NCBI RefSeq assembly: GCF_000716675.1
Contig: NZ_JNXT01000012.1
Span: forward strand, 1 to 64,000
Source of the DNA: Streptomyces alboflavus
GTDB lineage: Bacteria; Actinomycetota; Actinomycetes; Streptomycetales; Streptomycetaceae
Reading direction: 5' to 3'
DNA length: 64,000 nt
Part shown: piece after piece, positions 24,483 to 33,549 of the stretch
Numbering within the stretch: position 1 is the first letter of the stretch
Layout: each line of letters begins with the position of its first letter
Made by a program: the position numbers and the translations under genes
Notes under the pieces: generated by a model
What the model was told of the DNA's origin: nothing
Seen by the model: only the letters and a program-made list of their open reading frames with translations
Databases searched by the model: none

Positions 24483-25664
24483 ATGCGAGTGATCGGCCTG
24501 ATGTCCGGCACCTCCCACGACGCCATCGACGCCGGTGCCGTCGACCTCACCCTCGACGGCGAAAGCCTCCGACTGACACCGCTGGGCCTGATCAGCCGCG
24601 CGTACGACGACGAGCTGCGCGCGGCGCTGACCGCCGCGCTGCCCCCGGCGGCCACCACCCTCGCCGACGTGTGCCGCCTCGACACCCGCATCGGCCAGGC
24701 CTTCGCCGCTGCCGCCACCGAGGCCGACCGCGAACTGTGCGGGGGCCGCGCCGAGTTGGTGGCCTCGCACGGGCAGACCGTCTTCCACTGGGTGGACGAG
24801 GGGCAGGTGCGCGGCACGCTGCAGATCGGACAGGCCGCGTGGATCGCGGAGGCCACGGGCCTTCCGGTGGTCGCCGACTTCCGGCCGCGGGACGTCGCGG
24901 CCGGCGGCCAGGGCGCGCCGCTCGTCAGCCTTGTGGACCGGATGTGGCTGCGCGGCCGCCCCGGCACCCCCGTCGCCCTGAACCTCGGCGGCATCGCCAA
25001 CATCACGGCCCCGGACGGCACGGCCTTCGACACCGGACCGGCCAACGCCCTGATCGACGCGGCGGTCCGCGACTGGACGCCGCAGGGCCGCGAGCGGAGC
25101 CTGACGTACGACAGGGACGGCGCGATCGCCGCCCGCGGCACCGTGCACGAGGGCCTGCTCGCCCGGCTGCTCGCCGAGCCGTACTACGCGCTGCCCGCCC
25201 CGAAGACGACGGGCAAGGAGCTCTTCCACGCGGACTATCTGCGCCGGGTCCTCGCCGGGTACGAGGATCTCGCCCCCGAGGACGTCGTCGCGACGCTCAC
25301 CCGGCTCACGGCGGTGACGGTCGCCGACGCGGTGCGCGCGGTGAAGGCGAGCGAGGTGGTGGTGTCGGGCGGCGGGATCCGCAATCCCACGCTGATGGCG
25401 GCGGTGCGGGCCGAGTTGGGGCCCGGCGTGCCGGTGCGCGGCTCGGACGAGCTGGGGCTCGCGTCGGCGGCGAAGGAGGCGTACGCGTTCGCGGTGCTCG
25501 GCTTCCTGACGGCACACGGACTGCCCGGCACCGTCGCGGCGAGCACGGGCGCCCGGCACCCGAGCGTGCTCGGCTCGATCACCCCGGGGCGTGCGGGCCG
25601 GTGGCCGGAGGGTCTCCTCGGCGGCGCGCAGGCGCCGACGCGGCTCGTCGTCGACGGTCACTGA
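24483..25664 (+). CDS. anmK: Anhydro-N-acetylmuramic acid kinase
   Basis: A 393-residue sugar kinase that phosphorylates and opens anhydroMurNAc during cell-wall recycling in the cytoplasm. It has the AnmK N-terminal phosphate loop (GLMSGTSHDAIDA; many homologues have DGID here), SHGQTVFHW, FRPRDVAAGGQGAPLV, LNLGGIANIT, FDTGPANALID and GGGIRNPTLM. Length is normal. It stands alone; no murQ or murein hydrolase is adjacent. The preceding 440 bp carry no gene. Confidence 0.93.
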   Translation: MRVIGLMSGTSHDAIDAGAVDLTLDGESLRLTPLGLISRAYDDELRAALTAALPPAATTLADVCRLDTRIGQAFAAAATEADRELCGGRAELVASHGQTVFHWVDEGQVRGTLQIGQAAWIAEATGLPVVADFRPRDVAAGGQGAPLVSLVDRMWLRGRPGTPVALNLGGIANITAPDGTAFDTGPANALIDAAVRDWTPQGRERSLTYDRDGAIAARGTVHEGLLARLLAEPYYALPAPKTTGKELFHADYLRRVLAGYEDLAPEDVVATLTRLTAVTVADAVRAVKASEVVVSGGGIRNPTLMAAVRAELGPGVPVRGSDELGLASAAKEAYAFAVLGFLTAHGLPGTVAASTGARHPSVLGSITPGRAGRWPEGLLGGAQAPTRLVVDGH

Positions 25665-25761
25665 GCCCGGCTGGTCACTGAGCCCCGCTCCGGCCCCACT
25701 TGGCCGATTTCCGCCGACCCCTCTCATCCGACTTTCAGGCGCTGCTCATACCCTGACGCCC

Positions 25762-26742
25762 ATGACGCACGCGACTCCCCCGGGCTGGTATCCCGACCCC
25801 GGGCAGATACCTGGTGCCCCACCGTCCGAGAGATGGTGGGACGGGAACATGTGGACGGACGCCGTCCGCGCGCCGGGCGGCTCGCCCGCCCTCCCCCCGG
25901 GCGGCTCGCCGGCCTTTCCCCCGGGCGGCTCGCCCGTCTTCCCCCCGCAGCCCCCGCAGGCGCCCCGGCGCGGGGCGCGCACGGCCGTCGTCATCGGGGT
26001 CGCCGTCGCCGTGCTCGCGGGCATCGTCGGCGGCGTGTACGCGCTGACGGCGGGCGACGACGATGACGGTGACGACGACAGCGCCAAGCCTCCGGCGTCC
26101 TCCGGGCCTTCGAAGCCCGGCGAGGACGACGACGAGGGCCCGCAGAAGCCCGAAGGACCCTCCTCGCCCGGCCCGTCGGACGGCGCCCCGCAGCCCGAGG
26201 AGGGCTTCGCCTCCGACGGGGCGAGCGGCATCAGCCTGCCGGTGCCGGACGGCTGGGAGGGCAAGTCCGGCAACCTGGGCGCGGGCGTCACCAAGGGCAA
26301 GTACGCGTGCCCCGGGGACACCGCGCGCGTGTGCGTGCGCGGCGGCGCCTTCTCCGCCCCCGCCTCCAGCTTCAAGATCAAGAAGTCCAGCCCCGAGGCG
26401 GCGGCGAAGGCGGACATCGAAAAGAACGCCGAGGAGTCGTACGGCGGCAAGATCTATGGCGGCAAGCTGGTGTCCCACAAGGAGCTCGCCTCGAAGTCGG
26501 TGACCGTGGCCGGGCAGAAGGGCTATCTGGTCCGCTGGAAGGCCGTGAACCGCAAGGGCCCGGACGGCTTTGTGCAGTCGCTCGCGTTCAAGTCGCCCAC
26601 CGACGACATGACGATGGTGATCGTCCGCTTCGGCATCGACGACACCGACGACGCTCCCTCGGTGTCGTCCATGGACGAGATCACCAAGGGCATCAAGGAG
26701 TTCCGCGGCGGGGGCGGCGGAGGCGACGGCCAGCAGGTCTGA
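25762..26742 (+). CDS. DUF2510 membrane protein with secreted C-terminal domain
   Basis: A 326-residue protein. It starts with a DUF2510 module (PPGWYPDPGQ...RWWDGNMWTD), then a Pro/Gly repeat (GGSPALPP type, three 24-bp units at 25875-25946). One transmembrane helix (TAVVIGVAVAVLAGIVGGVYAL) follows, then an Asp/Ser/Pro linker and an outside domain of about 150 residues (ISLPVPDGWEG to KGIKEFRG). The outer domain contains YACPGDTARVCVRGG, with two cysteines that may pair. Function unknown. Its 3' end meets a strong palindromic terminator facing a TetR gene. Confidence 0.82.
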   Translation: MTHATPPGWYPDPGQIPGAPPSERWWDGNMWTDAVRAPGGSPALPPGGSPAFPPGGSPVFPPQPPQAPRRGARTAVVIGVAVAVLAGIVGGVYALTAGDDDDGDDDSAKPPASSGPSKPGEDDDEGPQKPEGPSSPGPSDGAPQPEEGFASDGASGISLPVPDGWEGKSGNLGAGVTKGKYACPGDTARVCVRGGAFSAPASSFKIKKSSPEAAAKADIEKNAEESYGGKIYGGKLVSHKELASKSVTVAGQKGYLVRWKAVNRKGPDGFVQSLAFKSPTDDMTMVIVRFGIDDTDDAPSVSSMDEITKGIKEFRGGGGGGDGQQV

Positions 26743-26758
26743 CGGCCCGCCACGCACG

Positions 26759-26800
26759 AGAAGCCGGGCGTACCGATCGCGATCGGTACGCCCGGCTTCT
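26759..26800. terminator. 42-bp perfect palindrome terminator between convergent genes
   Basis: A fully complementary hairpin centred on 26779/26780, with arms containing AAGCCGGGCGTACCGATC and its complement, lies 17 bp after the DUF2510 gene stop and 78 bp from the facing TetR gene stop. The outer bases are A/T, giving short T runs on both strands (CTTCTT to the right), so it can act in both directions. Confidence 0.85.
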
Positions 26801-26877
26801 TGTCGCGCGCCGCCCCCGTCCCCACGGTGCGGCGCTCTGCGGGCCCCGTCCGGTCATCCTGCGGACCGGGCCCACGT

Positions 26878-27594
26878 TCAGGTGGCCGGGGTCTCCTCGG
26901 CAAAGGGCGCGGCCAGGGTCTCTCCGTCGGTGGCGGCCGACGTCTCCCCCGCCTCCGGGCGGCCGGGGCCCTCGCTCAGCCCGAGGACCGGCAGCAGCAC
27001 CGCCTCCACGAACCGCTCCAGATAGCGCTCGTCCGCGTCCTTGCCCTCGACCAGCGGCCGGGCCCGCAGCACGCCGAAGAGCTGGACCGTGACGAACTCC
27101 GCCGCCGGGTGGCCCGGGGCGATCTCCCCGCGCTCCACGGCCCGCCGCACGAAGCCGTCGACGGCCTCCACCTCCGGCTCCACGAGCGCCTCGCGCAGCG
27201 CCTGCTGAAGGTCCTCGTCCTGCAGGACCGCGTGGCTGAGCGCCTGCACGATCATGGTGTCGCGCCCGGCCCAGGTGGCGGCCGCGCGCGCCGCCGCGCG
27301 CAGGTCGCCGGCGAGCGAGCCGGTGTCGATGCCCGCGAAGCGCACACAGCGGTTGGCGCGCAGCGCGGCGGCCACGAACTGGGGCTTCGTCTTCCACTGG
27401 CGGTACAGCGTGGACTTGCTGCAGCGGGTCCGCGCGGCGACGCCCTCCATGGTCACGGCCTCGTACCCGCACTCGCGGAGCTGGTCGAGGACCGCGTCGT
27501 AGAACTCCTGCTCGCGCTCGGGTGTGATCTTGGAGCGGCGCGACAGCGCGACCTGGTCGCAGAGGTGCTCCTCAACCCGTTCCCGCGGCGTCAT
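26878..27594 (-). CDS. TetR-family regulator
   Basis: A 238-residue TetR protein: HTH ECGYEAVTMEGVAARTRCSKSTLYRQWKTKPQFVAAAL, then an alpha-helical ligand domain with RDTMIVQALSHAVLQDEDLQQALREALVEPEVE. A 28-residue acidic, low-complexity C-terminal tail follows LGLSEGPG. It is divergent from the PAP2-like membrane enzyme gene across a 171-bp gap that contains an 18-bp inverted repeat, so autoregulation and control of the PAP2-DMT pair are likely. Ligand unknown. Confidence 0.87.
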   Translation of the reverse strand: MTPRERVEEHLCDQVALSRRSKITPEREQEFYDAVLDQLRECGYEAVTMEGVAARTRCSKSTLYRQWKTKPQFVAAALRANRCVRFAGIDTGSLAGDLRAAARAAATWAGRDTMIVQALSHAVLQDEDLQQALREALVEPEVEAVDGFVRRAVERGEIAPGHPAAEFVTVQLFGVLRARPLVEGKDADERYLERFVEAVLLPVLGLSEGPGRPEAGETSAATDGETLAAPFAEETPAT

Positions 27595-27649
27595 CTCGTG
27601 TCTCTCCTCGGTGCGGCGGCCCGCTCGGTTCGCTTCCTGCGGACCCTAC

Positions 27650-27699
27650 CGATACGCCAGTGTACCGGTACGCTCCCGTATCGGTACACTGGCGTATCG
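27650..27699. promoter_or_regulatory. 18-bp perfect inverted repeat, probable TetR operator
   Basis: CGATACGCCAGTGTACCG (27650-27667) is repeated inverted at 27682-27699, separated by 14 bp that themselves contain partial dyads (GGTACG / CGTATC). The size suggests two adjacent TetR dimer sites. It is next to the start region of the PAP2-like gene and 55 bp from the TetR start. Confidence 0.8.
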
Positions 27700-27765
27700 A
27701 TGAGTGGAACAACAGGGACTCACTCATCACCGCACCACCCAGTCGTCATGCAAAGGGGCCGGCGG

Positions 27766-28620
27766 ATGGATTCCCGCACCGAGCCTGCGGAACAGGAGCC
27801 GGAGATAGCCTCCGGGCGACCGGACACCCCTGCCCGGCCGCCGCTCGCGCGCGAGCTGCTCCTCGTTGTCGGACTCTTCCTCGTCTACAAGTTCGGCAGG
27901 CAGCTGGCGAACGGCCATACCGCCGAGGCGTTCCGCAACGCCCACCGCGTCTGGGACGCCGAGCGGTTCCTGCGCCTGCCGGGCGAGGCTTCCGTGCAGG
28001 ACCTCCTGCTGAGCGGCGACAGCCTCGTCCACGTCGCGAACACCTACTACGCGACCGTGCACTTCCCGGCGACGCTGCTGTTCCTGGTGTGGCTGTACGT
28101 GCGCCGCCCCCGGCACTACGTCTGGGCCCGGCGGATCCTCGCCGCGCTCACCGCGGCCGCGCTCGCGCTGCACCTCGCCTTCCCGCTCGCGCCGCCGCGC
28201 CTCCTGGACGCGGCGCACCTCGTCGACACGGCACAGAAGTACGGACCCTCGGTGTACGCGGCCGAGCCCGCGACCGACTCGATGGCCAACCAGTTCGCCG
28301 CCATGCCGTCGCTGCACTTCGGGTGGGCGCTGATGGTGGCCGTCGGCCTGATCGTCGCGACCAGCTCGCGGTGGCGCTGGCTGTGGCTGCTGCATCCGCT
28401 GCTCACGCTGCTCGTCATCGTCGGCACCGCCAACCACTACTGGCTCGACGCCCTCGCGGCGGCCGCGCTGCTCGGCGTCGCGCTGGCCGTGATCCGGCCG
28501 CCGCGCCCGGTCCGGTCCCGGATCGTGCGACGGTCCGCCTCGGCGACGGGGCCCGCCCCGACGGTGCCCCCGGCACCCTCCGCCGCCCCCGTGCTCTCCG
28601 CCTCCGGAGCCGACCGATGA
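27766..28620 (+). CDS. PAP2-superfamily membrane phosphotransferase (Aur1/inositol-type)
   Basis: A 284-residue integral membrane protein with about six hydrophobic helices. The catalytic motifs of the Aur1-like PAP2 group are visible: AMPSLHFGWAL (PSLH, second motif) and GTANHYWLDALAAAALLG (third motif, His and Asp). Such proteins transfer or hydrolyse phosphate head groups of lipids at the membrane. I chose ATG 27766 because AAAGGGG lies 7 bases upstream; an ATG at 27700 would lie directly against the operator. The stop overlaps the DMT gene start (ATGA). Likely regulated by the divergent TetR. Confidence 0.83.
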   Translation: MDSRTEPAEQEPEIASGRPDTPARPPLARELLLVVGLFLVYKFGRQLANGHTAEAFRNAHRVWDAERFLRLPGEASVQDLLLSGDSLVHVANTYYATVHFPATLLFLVWLYVRRPRHYVWARRILAALTAAALALHLAFPLAPPRLLDAAHLVDTAQKYGPSVYAAEPATDSMANQFAAMPSLHFGWALMVAVGLIVATSSRWRWLWLLHPLLTLLVIVGTANHYWLDALAAAALLGVALAVIRPPRPVRSRIVRRSASATGPAPTVPPAPSAAPVLSASGADR

Positions 28621-29579
28621 GCGCCACCCTGCTCGCCGTCCTGCTCTCCCTCGTCTCCGCCGCCGCCTACGCCACCGCCGCCGTCGCACAGCAGCGCCTG
28701 GCCGCACGCATCGCGGACACGGGCGGCCGGGTCGTGCGGCTCCTGGGCAGTGGCGCGTGGTGGGCGTCGGTCGGGCTGAACGCGTCGGCGGCGCTGCTGC
28801 ACGTCGCGGCGCTGAAGTTCGGTCCGCTCACCCTCGTGCAGCCGCTCGGCGCGCTCACGCTGGTCGCCGCCGTACCGCTGGGCGCGCGGCTGGCCGGGCG
28901 GCGGGTCTCCCCGCCGGAGTGGCGCGGCACGGGCCTGACCCTGATCGGCCTGGGTGTCCTGCTGCTCACCGCGTCCGGCCCCGAGCCCGACGACACGCTG
29001 TCGCTTCCGGAGGCCGTGGCGGTCGCCGGGGTGACGATGGCCGTCGTCGGGCTGCTCACCCGGCCCGGAACCCGCCCCGGACTGCGGCACGCGACCGCGT
29101 CCGGTTTCGCCTCCGGTGTCGCGTCGGCGCTCACGCAGACGGTGACGGTCGCGGCCACGGACCGCTCGGGGCCGGTGCTCGACGCGCAGGTCGTGGTGGT
29201 GGCGCTGCTCGTCGCCGCCTTCGCGGTGGGCGGGCTCTTCCTCTCGCAGACCGCCTACCGGGGCGGCCTCGGCGCGCCCCTCGCCGTCGTGACCCTGGCC
29301 AACCCCGTCGCCGCCGCGGCCATCGGCATCGCCCTGCTCGGCGAGCGGCTGCGGGGCGGCGCGGGCGGGGTGCTCCTCGCCGTGACGGGGGCGCTGATCG
29401 CCGCGTACGGCGTCGTGGTCCTCACCCGGTCCCCACAGCCCGCCGCCCGCGTGCCGGACCAGGCACCCGAACCGGCGACCGCCCCCGCGCCGGGCCCCCT
29501 CCCCGCGCCGGACGCGACCGCCGACCACCTGCCCTCGATCCCGCTCCAGCCCGAACCGGCGACGCCGCTGCGCACGTAG
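28617..29579 (+). CDS. DMT (EamA-type) membrane transporter
   Basis: A 320-residue protein with about nine to ten short hydrophobic helices arranged as two related halves; FGPLTLVQPLGALTLVAAVPLGARL and the later VTLANPVAAAAIGIALLGERL are typical drug/metabolite transporter helices. A Pro/Ala-rich cytoplasmic tail ends the protein. It is coupled to the PAP2 gene by ATGA overlap. The cargo is unknown; a lipid or lipid head-group role is possible from the partner gene only. Confidence 0.83.
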   Translation: MSATLLAVLLSLVSAAAYATAAVAQQRLAARIADTGGRVVRLLGSGAWWASVGLNASAALLHVAALKFGPLTLVQPLGALTLVAAVPLGARLAGRRVSPPEWRGTGLTLIGLGVLLLTASGPEPDDTLSLPEAVAVAGVTMAVVGLLTRPGTRPGLRHATASGFASGVASALTQTVTVAATDRSGPVLDAQVVVVALLVAAFAVGGLFLSQTAYRGGLGAPLAVVTLANPVAAAAIGIALLGERLRGGAGGVLLAVTGALIAAYGVVVLTRSPQPAARVPDQAPEPATAPAPGPLPAPDATADHLPSIPLQPEPATPLRT

Positions 29580-29622
29580 GGCAGGCAGCGGGACAGACGG
29601 CACGGCACGCAGCACAGGCAGC

Positions 29623-29672
29623 ACGACGAAGCGACCACCCCCGCTCGACGCGGAAGGTGGTCGCTTCGTCGT
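29623..29672. terminator. 17-bp stem terminator between convergent genes
   Basis: ACGACGAAGCGACCACC (29623-29639) pairs perfectly with 29656-29672 around a 16-base loop. It lies between the DMT transporter stop and the facing LURP-one-type gene and ends in a T-containing run on both strands. Confidence 0.85.
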
Positions 29673-29716
29673 ACGTGCCGTGCGGCCCGCGTACCCGTCG
29701 GCCCGGGGGCCGGTGC

Positions 29717-30622
29717 TCAGCCCAGGCCGCGCGAGTCCTGCTTGAGCGCGGTGTCGACGGTCAGGGCCGTCGCCACGACCAGGCTCAGGAGCGGGTCCGG
29801 GAGCTGGTAGTGGATCTGCAGGACGTAGTTGTCCGCGGTGGTGAACATCGTCTTGGCGAGGCCCTCCCAGGTCTTGGTGATCCGGGCGACCTCGTTGTCC
29901 GACTGGTCGACGATGGAGAAGTTCCAGGCGCGCCAGTTCTCCGCCTTGATCGCGCCGACCTGCTGGCCGTTCACCATCATGCCGAAGTTGATCTTGCCGA
30001 TGACGTTCTGCTGGACGATCTCGCCGACCACCTGGCCGTCGGGGCGCTCCACGATGACCCGCGACTTCATGAACTTCCGCGGCCGGGTCATCAGCAGCTG
30101 CGGGGTGCCGTGGGCGTCCCGGATCTCCAGCTTGTGCGTCATGAACTGGTCGACGCTGGAGACGAAGCGGGCGACCTTCTTGAGCGTGCTCTGGCCGACC
30201 TGGACGACGGAGCCGAGCTGGTTGCCCGACTGGTCCATGACCGTGTACTCGTTGGTCAGCTCGATGAGCTTGGCCTTCTGGTTCACCACCAGGACCGGCT
30301 CGCTGAACAGCGTGCCGCCGCCCTGCGACGTGGGGTGCACGCCGGCCTGCTGCTGCACCTGGCGCTGGACGCGGGCCGGGTCGGCCGCCGGGGCGGCGGG
30401 GGCGGCCTGAGCGGGGGCCTGGGCGGGGGCCTTGCCGAACTGGGCCGCCTGGCCCGGCTGCTGCGGGACCTGCTGGCCCTGCGCGGCCGCCTGGGCCGTC
30501 GCGCCCTGCGGGGCCTGGTTCGTGTGGTCGGTCCACTGGGAGCCGTCCCACCAGCGGAGGAGCTGGGAGGCGCCCTGGGGGTCCGGGTACCAGCCTGCAG
30601 GTGTGTTCGAATGCGTTGTCAC
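29717..30622 (-). CDS. DUF2510 protein with phospholipid scramblase/LURP-one-like domain
   Basis: A 301-residue protein. N-terminal DUF2510 (PAGWYPDPQ...LLRWWDGSQWTDHT) is followed by a Gln/Ala/Pro-rich linker (about residues 38-95). A beta-rich domain then begins TLFSEPVLVVNQKAKLIELTNEYTVMD and includes GNQLGSVVQV, VARFVSSVDQFMTHKLEI, MKSRVIVERPDGQVVGEI and WEGLAKTMFTTADNYVLQIH. This pattern matches the scramblase-related/LURP-one-like beta barrel family; no membrane helix is clear except perhaps LLSLVVATALTVDTAL. Start GTG 30622. The role in Streptomyces is unknown. Confidence 0.78.
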   Translation of the reverse strand: MTTHSNTPAGWYPDPQGASQLLRWWDGSQWTDHTNQAPQGATAQAAAQGQQVPQQPGQAAQFGKAPAQAPAQAAPAAPAADPARVQRQVQQQAGVHPTSQGGGTLFSEPVLVVNQKAKLIELTNEYTVMDQSGNQLGSVVQVGQSTLKKVARFVSSVDQFMTHKLEIRDAHGTPQLLMTRPRKFMKSRVIVERPDGQVVGEIVQQNVIGKINFGMMVNGQQVGAIKAENWRAWNFSIVDQSDNEVARITKTWEGLAKTMFTTADNYVLQIHYQLPDPLLSLVVATALTVDTALKQDSRGLG

Positions 30623-30780
30623 CCGGGCACACTACCCCGAACCACCCCGGCCGCCGCCAGCCCCGGGAGCGGACTTTCCGCAGGCCGGAGCGGTGGCCGC
30701 GTTTCCGCAACGGCCACCGGCATCCGCACCGCGACGACGGCGGACCCCCGTTCGGCGCCTCCGCCACGACGGCCACGGCG

Positions 30781-33429
30781 CTATCGGAGCACCTCCACCG
30801 CCAGCGCCCCGTCCGCCACTTCGAGGACGACCTCGCCGACGCGTCCCGCCGCCCGCACGTCCGCCGCGGCGAGCGCGAACCGGTCGAGCACGTCCCGCGG
30901 TCCGCGCACGACGACCGTCGCGATCTCGGCCCGCATCGAGAGCCTGGCCAGGGACTTGGCCTTGCGCACCCCGGCGATGACCTCGGCGGCCGTCGCCAGC
31001 ACGCTCCCGTCCAGGTCACCCGCCTCTCGGTGACCGCCGTCCGACGCGGCCTCGCGGCCCCCGCCGTCCGGGTCTCCCTCCGCCCGGCCGGGCCCCGCGG
31101 CGCCCCGCGCCCCCGCGAGCACCTCCTCCGCCGACGGCCACGCGGCCCGGTGCACCGACCCCGGCGCGTACCAGGACCAGACCTCCTCGGTGACGAACGG
31201 CAGGGTCGGGGCGAAGAGACGCAGCACCGTGTCCAGGGCCGTCCGCAGGGTCTCGCGGGCCGAGTCGCGGGCGGCCGCGTCGCCGTGGTCGCCGTAGGCG
31301 CGGGCCTTGACCAGCTCCACGTAGTCGTCGCAGAAGCGCCAGAAGAACGTCTCCGTGCAGCTCAGCGCCCGGGTGTAGTCGAAGTCGTCGAAGGCGGCCG
31401 TAGCCTCGTCGACGGTGGCGGCGAGGTCGGCGAGCAGCGCCCGGTCCAGCGGTTCACGCACGGGCGCGCCGCTCGCCTCGAAGCCGAGGACGAACTTGCC
31501 GACGTTCAGGAGCTTCGTCGCGAGCCGTCGGCCGATCTTCATCTGGCCGGTGTCGAAGGCGGTGTCGGTGCCGGGCCTGCCGCTCGCCGCCCAGTGCCGC
31601 ACCGCGTCCGAGCCGTGTGTGCGCAGCAGGTCGTCGGGGGTGACGGCGTTGCCCTTCGACTTCGACATCTTCTTGCGGTCGGGGTCGAGGATCCACCCGG
31701 AGATCGCCGTGTGCCGCCAGGGCAGCGTCTCGTGTCCGGTGTGGGCGCGCAGGACCGTGGCGAACAGCCAGGTGCGGATGATCTCGTGGGCCTGCGGGCG
31801 CAGGTCCATCGGGAAGAGGCGGGCGAACAGGTCCGGGTCCGCGAGCTGCCGCCCGGCGATCTGCGGGGTGAGCGAGGAGGTCGCCCAGGTGTCCATGACG
31901 TCGGGGTCGCCGGTGAAACCGTGCGGCTTGTCGCGCTGGGAGGGGTCGTGGCCGGGCGGGGTCTGCGCGCTGGGGTCGACGGGCAGGGTGGCCGCTTCGG
32001 GGACGATCGGACGGGTGTGGTCGGGCATGCCGTCGCCGTCGAGGGGATACCAGAGCGGGATGGGGACCCCGAAGAAGCGCTGACGGCTGATCAGCCAGTC
32101 GCCGTTGAGGCCGTCCACCCAGTGGTCGTAGCGCACGCGCATGTGCGGCGGGTGCCAGACCAGCTCCCGCCCCCGCGCGCGGAGTTCGGCCCTGCGCTCC
32201 TCGTCGCGGCCGCCGTTGCGGATGTACCACTGGCGGGTGGTGACGATCTCCAGGGGCTTGTCGCCCTTCTCGAAGAACTTCACCGCGTGCGTGACGGGCC
32301 GGGGTTCGCCGTGCAGCTCGCCGCGCTCGCGCAGCAGCGCGACGACGCGTTCGCGCGCGGTGTGGGCGGTGGCGCCCGCGAGTCCGGCGTACGCGGCGAC
32401 GGCGTCCGGCGTGTCGATCCCGCTCGGCGGCTCGGCGCGGAAGCGGCCGTCCCAGCCGATCACCGGCCGGGTGGCCAGGCGCAGTTCACGCCACCAGACG
32501 ACGTCGGTGGTGTCGCCGAACGTGCAGACCATGGCGATGCCCGTGCCCTTGTCGGGCGCCGCGAGCCGGTGGGCGAGGACGGGGACCTCGACGTCGAAGA
32601 GCGGGGTGCGGACGGTCGTGCCGAAGAGGTGGCGGTAGCGCTCGTCGTCGGGGTGTGCCACGAGGGCGACGCACGCGGGGAGCAGTTCGGGGCGGGTCGT
32701 CTCGACGGGGACGGTGCGGCCGTCGGCGGCGCGGAAGCACAGCCGATGGTAGGCGCCGGGCCGCTCGCGGTCCTCCAACTCGGCCTGGGCGACCGCCGTG
32801 CGGAACGTGACGTCCCACAGGGTGGGCGCCTCCGCCAGGTACGCGTCACCGCGGGCGAGGTCGGCGAGGAAGGCCCGCTGCGAGGTGGCGCGCGCCTCGG
32901 CGCCGATGGTCCGGTAGGTGCGCGACCAGTCGACGGACAGGCCGAGGCGGCGCCACAGGTCCTCGAAGGCCTGCTCGTCCCGCTCGGTGAGCCGCTCGCA
33001 CAGCTCGATGAAGTTCTCCCGGGAGACCGGGACCTGCCGCTTGCCGGGCGCCGCGGGCGGGGTGAAGTCCGGGTCGTAGGGCAGCGCGGGGTCGCAGCGG
33101 ACGCCGTAGTGGTGCTGGACGCGGCGTTCGGTGGGCAGGCCGTTGTCGTCCCAGCCCATGGGGTAGAAGACGTTGCGGCCACGCATGCGCTGGTAGCGGG
33201 CGACGGTGTCGGTGTGCGTGTACGAGAAGACGTGCCCGACGTGCAGGGAGCCGCTGACGGTGGGCGGCGGGGTGTCGATGGCGAACAGCTCGTCCCGAGG
33301 CGCCGTGCGCGCATGGTCCGCGTCGAAGGCGTATACACCCGACTCGTCCCAGCGCCTGGACCACTTCTCCTCGAGACCGTCGAGGACGGGCTTCTCCGGG
33401 GCGCCCTGCGGGCGTGGGGTGTCCGTCAT
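30781..33429 (-). CDS. valS: Valyl-tRNA synthetase, type 2 (archaeal-like)
   Basis: An 882-residue class I synthetase. The HIGH-type motif HVGH is at 63-66 (PPPTVSGSLHVGHVFSYTHTD), KMSKS near residue 585 (KKMSKSKGN), and an anticodon-binding domain follows. The segment FYPMGWDDNGLPTERR and the compact editing domain identify the type-2 ValRS group found in archaea and some bacteria, rather than the standard bacterial ValRS with HMGH and PGTDHAGIAT. A Gly/Asp/Glu-rich insert (around GPGRAEGDPDGGG) replaces the usual linker before the end, and no long C-terminal coiled coil is present. folC and ndk, usual neighbours of housekeeping valS in Streptomyces, are absent. Start: ATG 33429; a GTG at 33468 is possible. 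Confidence 0.92.
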   Translation of the reverse strand: MTDTPRPQGAPEKPVLDGLEEKWSRRWDESGVYAFDADHARTAPRDELFAIDTPPPTVSGSLHVGHVFSYTHTDTVARYQRMRGRNVFYPMGWDDNGLPTERRVQHHYGVRCDPALPYDPDFTPPAAPGKRQVPVSRENFIELCERLTERDEQAFEDLWRRLGLSVDWSRTYRTIGAEARATSQRAFLADLARGDAYLAEAPTLWDVTFRTAVAQAELEDRERPGAYHRLCFRAADGRTVPVETTRPELLPACVALVAHPDDERYRHLFGTTVRTPLFDVEVPVLAHRLAAPDKGTGIAMVCTFGDTTDVVWWRELRLATRPVIGWDGRFRAEPPSGIDTPDAVAAYAGLAGATAHTARERVVALLRERGELHGEPRPVTHAVKFFEKGDKPLEIVTTRQWYIRNGGRDEERRAELRARGRELVWHPPHMRVRYDHWVDGLNGDWLISRQRFFGVPIPLWYPLDGDGMPDHTRPIVPEAATLPVDPSAQTPPGHDPSQRDKPHGFTGDPDVMDTWATSSLTPQIAGRQLADPDLFARLFPMDLRPQAHEIIRTWLFATVLRAHTGHETLPWRHTAISGWILDPDRKKMSKSKGNAVTPDDLLRTHGSDAVRHWAASGRPGTDTAFDTGQMKIGRRLATKLLNVGKFVLGFEASGAPVREPLDRALLADLAATVDEATAAFDDFDYTRALSCTETFFWRFCDDYVELVKARAYGDHGDAAARDSARETLRTALDTVLRLFAPTLPFVTEEVWSWYAPGSVHRAAWPSAEEVLAGARGAAGPGRAEGDPDGGGREAASDGGHREAGDLDGSVLATAAEVIAGVRKAKSLARLSMRAEIATVVVRGPRDVLDRFALAAADVRAAGRVGEVVLEVADGALAVEVLR

Positions 33430-33549
33430 GCTCCCGCATGCTAACGCGGCGCCGAGCAGGGCGTTCACCCATTTTTCGCGGCGCGGGCGAGGCGGGCCGC
33501 CGCCCCGGAGCAGGGAGCCCCGGAGCAGCGGCCGCCGCGTGTATGCGCC

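Noticed and set aside
24304..24492. 62-codon frame overlapping the anmK start
   Set aside because: No ribosome-binding site, Pro/Arg-rich shadow composition, overlaps a well-defined enzyme start.
28437..31019. 860-codon minus-strand frame across DMT, terminator and scramblase-like genes
   Set aside because: It crosses a strong terminator and two genes with intact motifs; no family resemblance.
30601..33444. 947-codon plus-strand frame antisense to valS
   Set aside because: Mirror of valS codons; no motif or ribosome-binding site.
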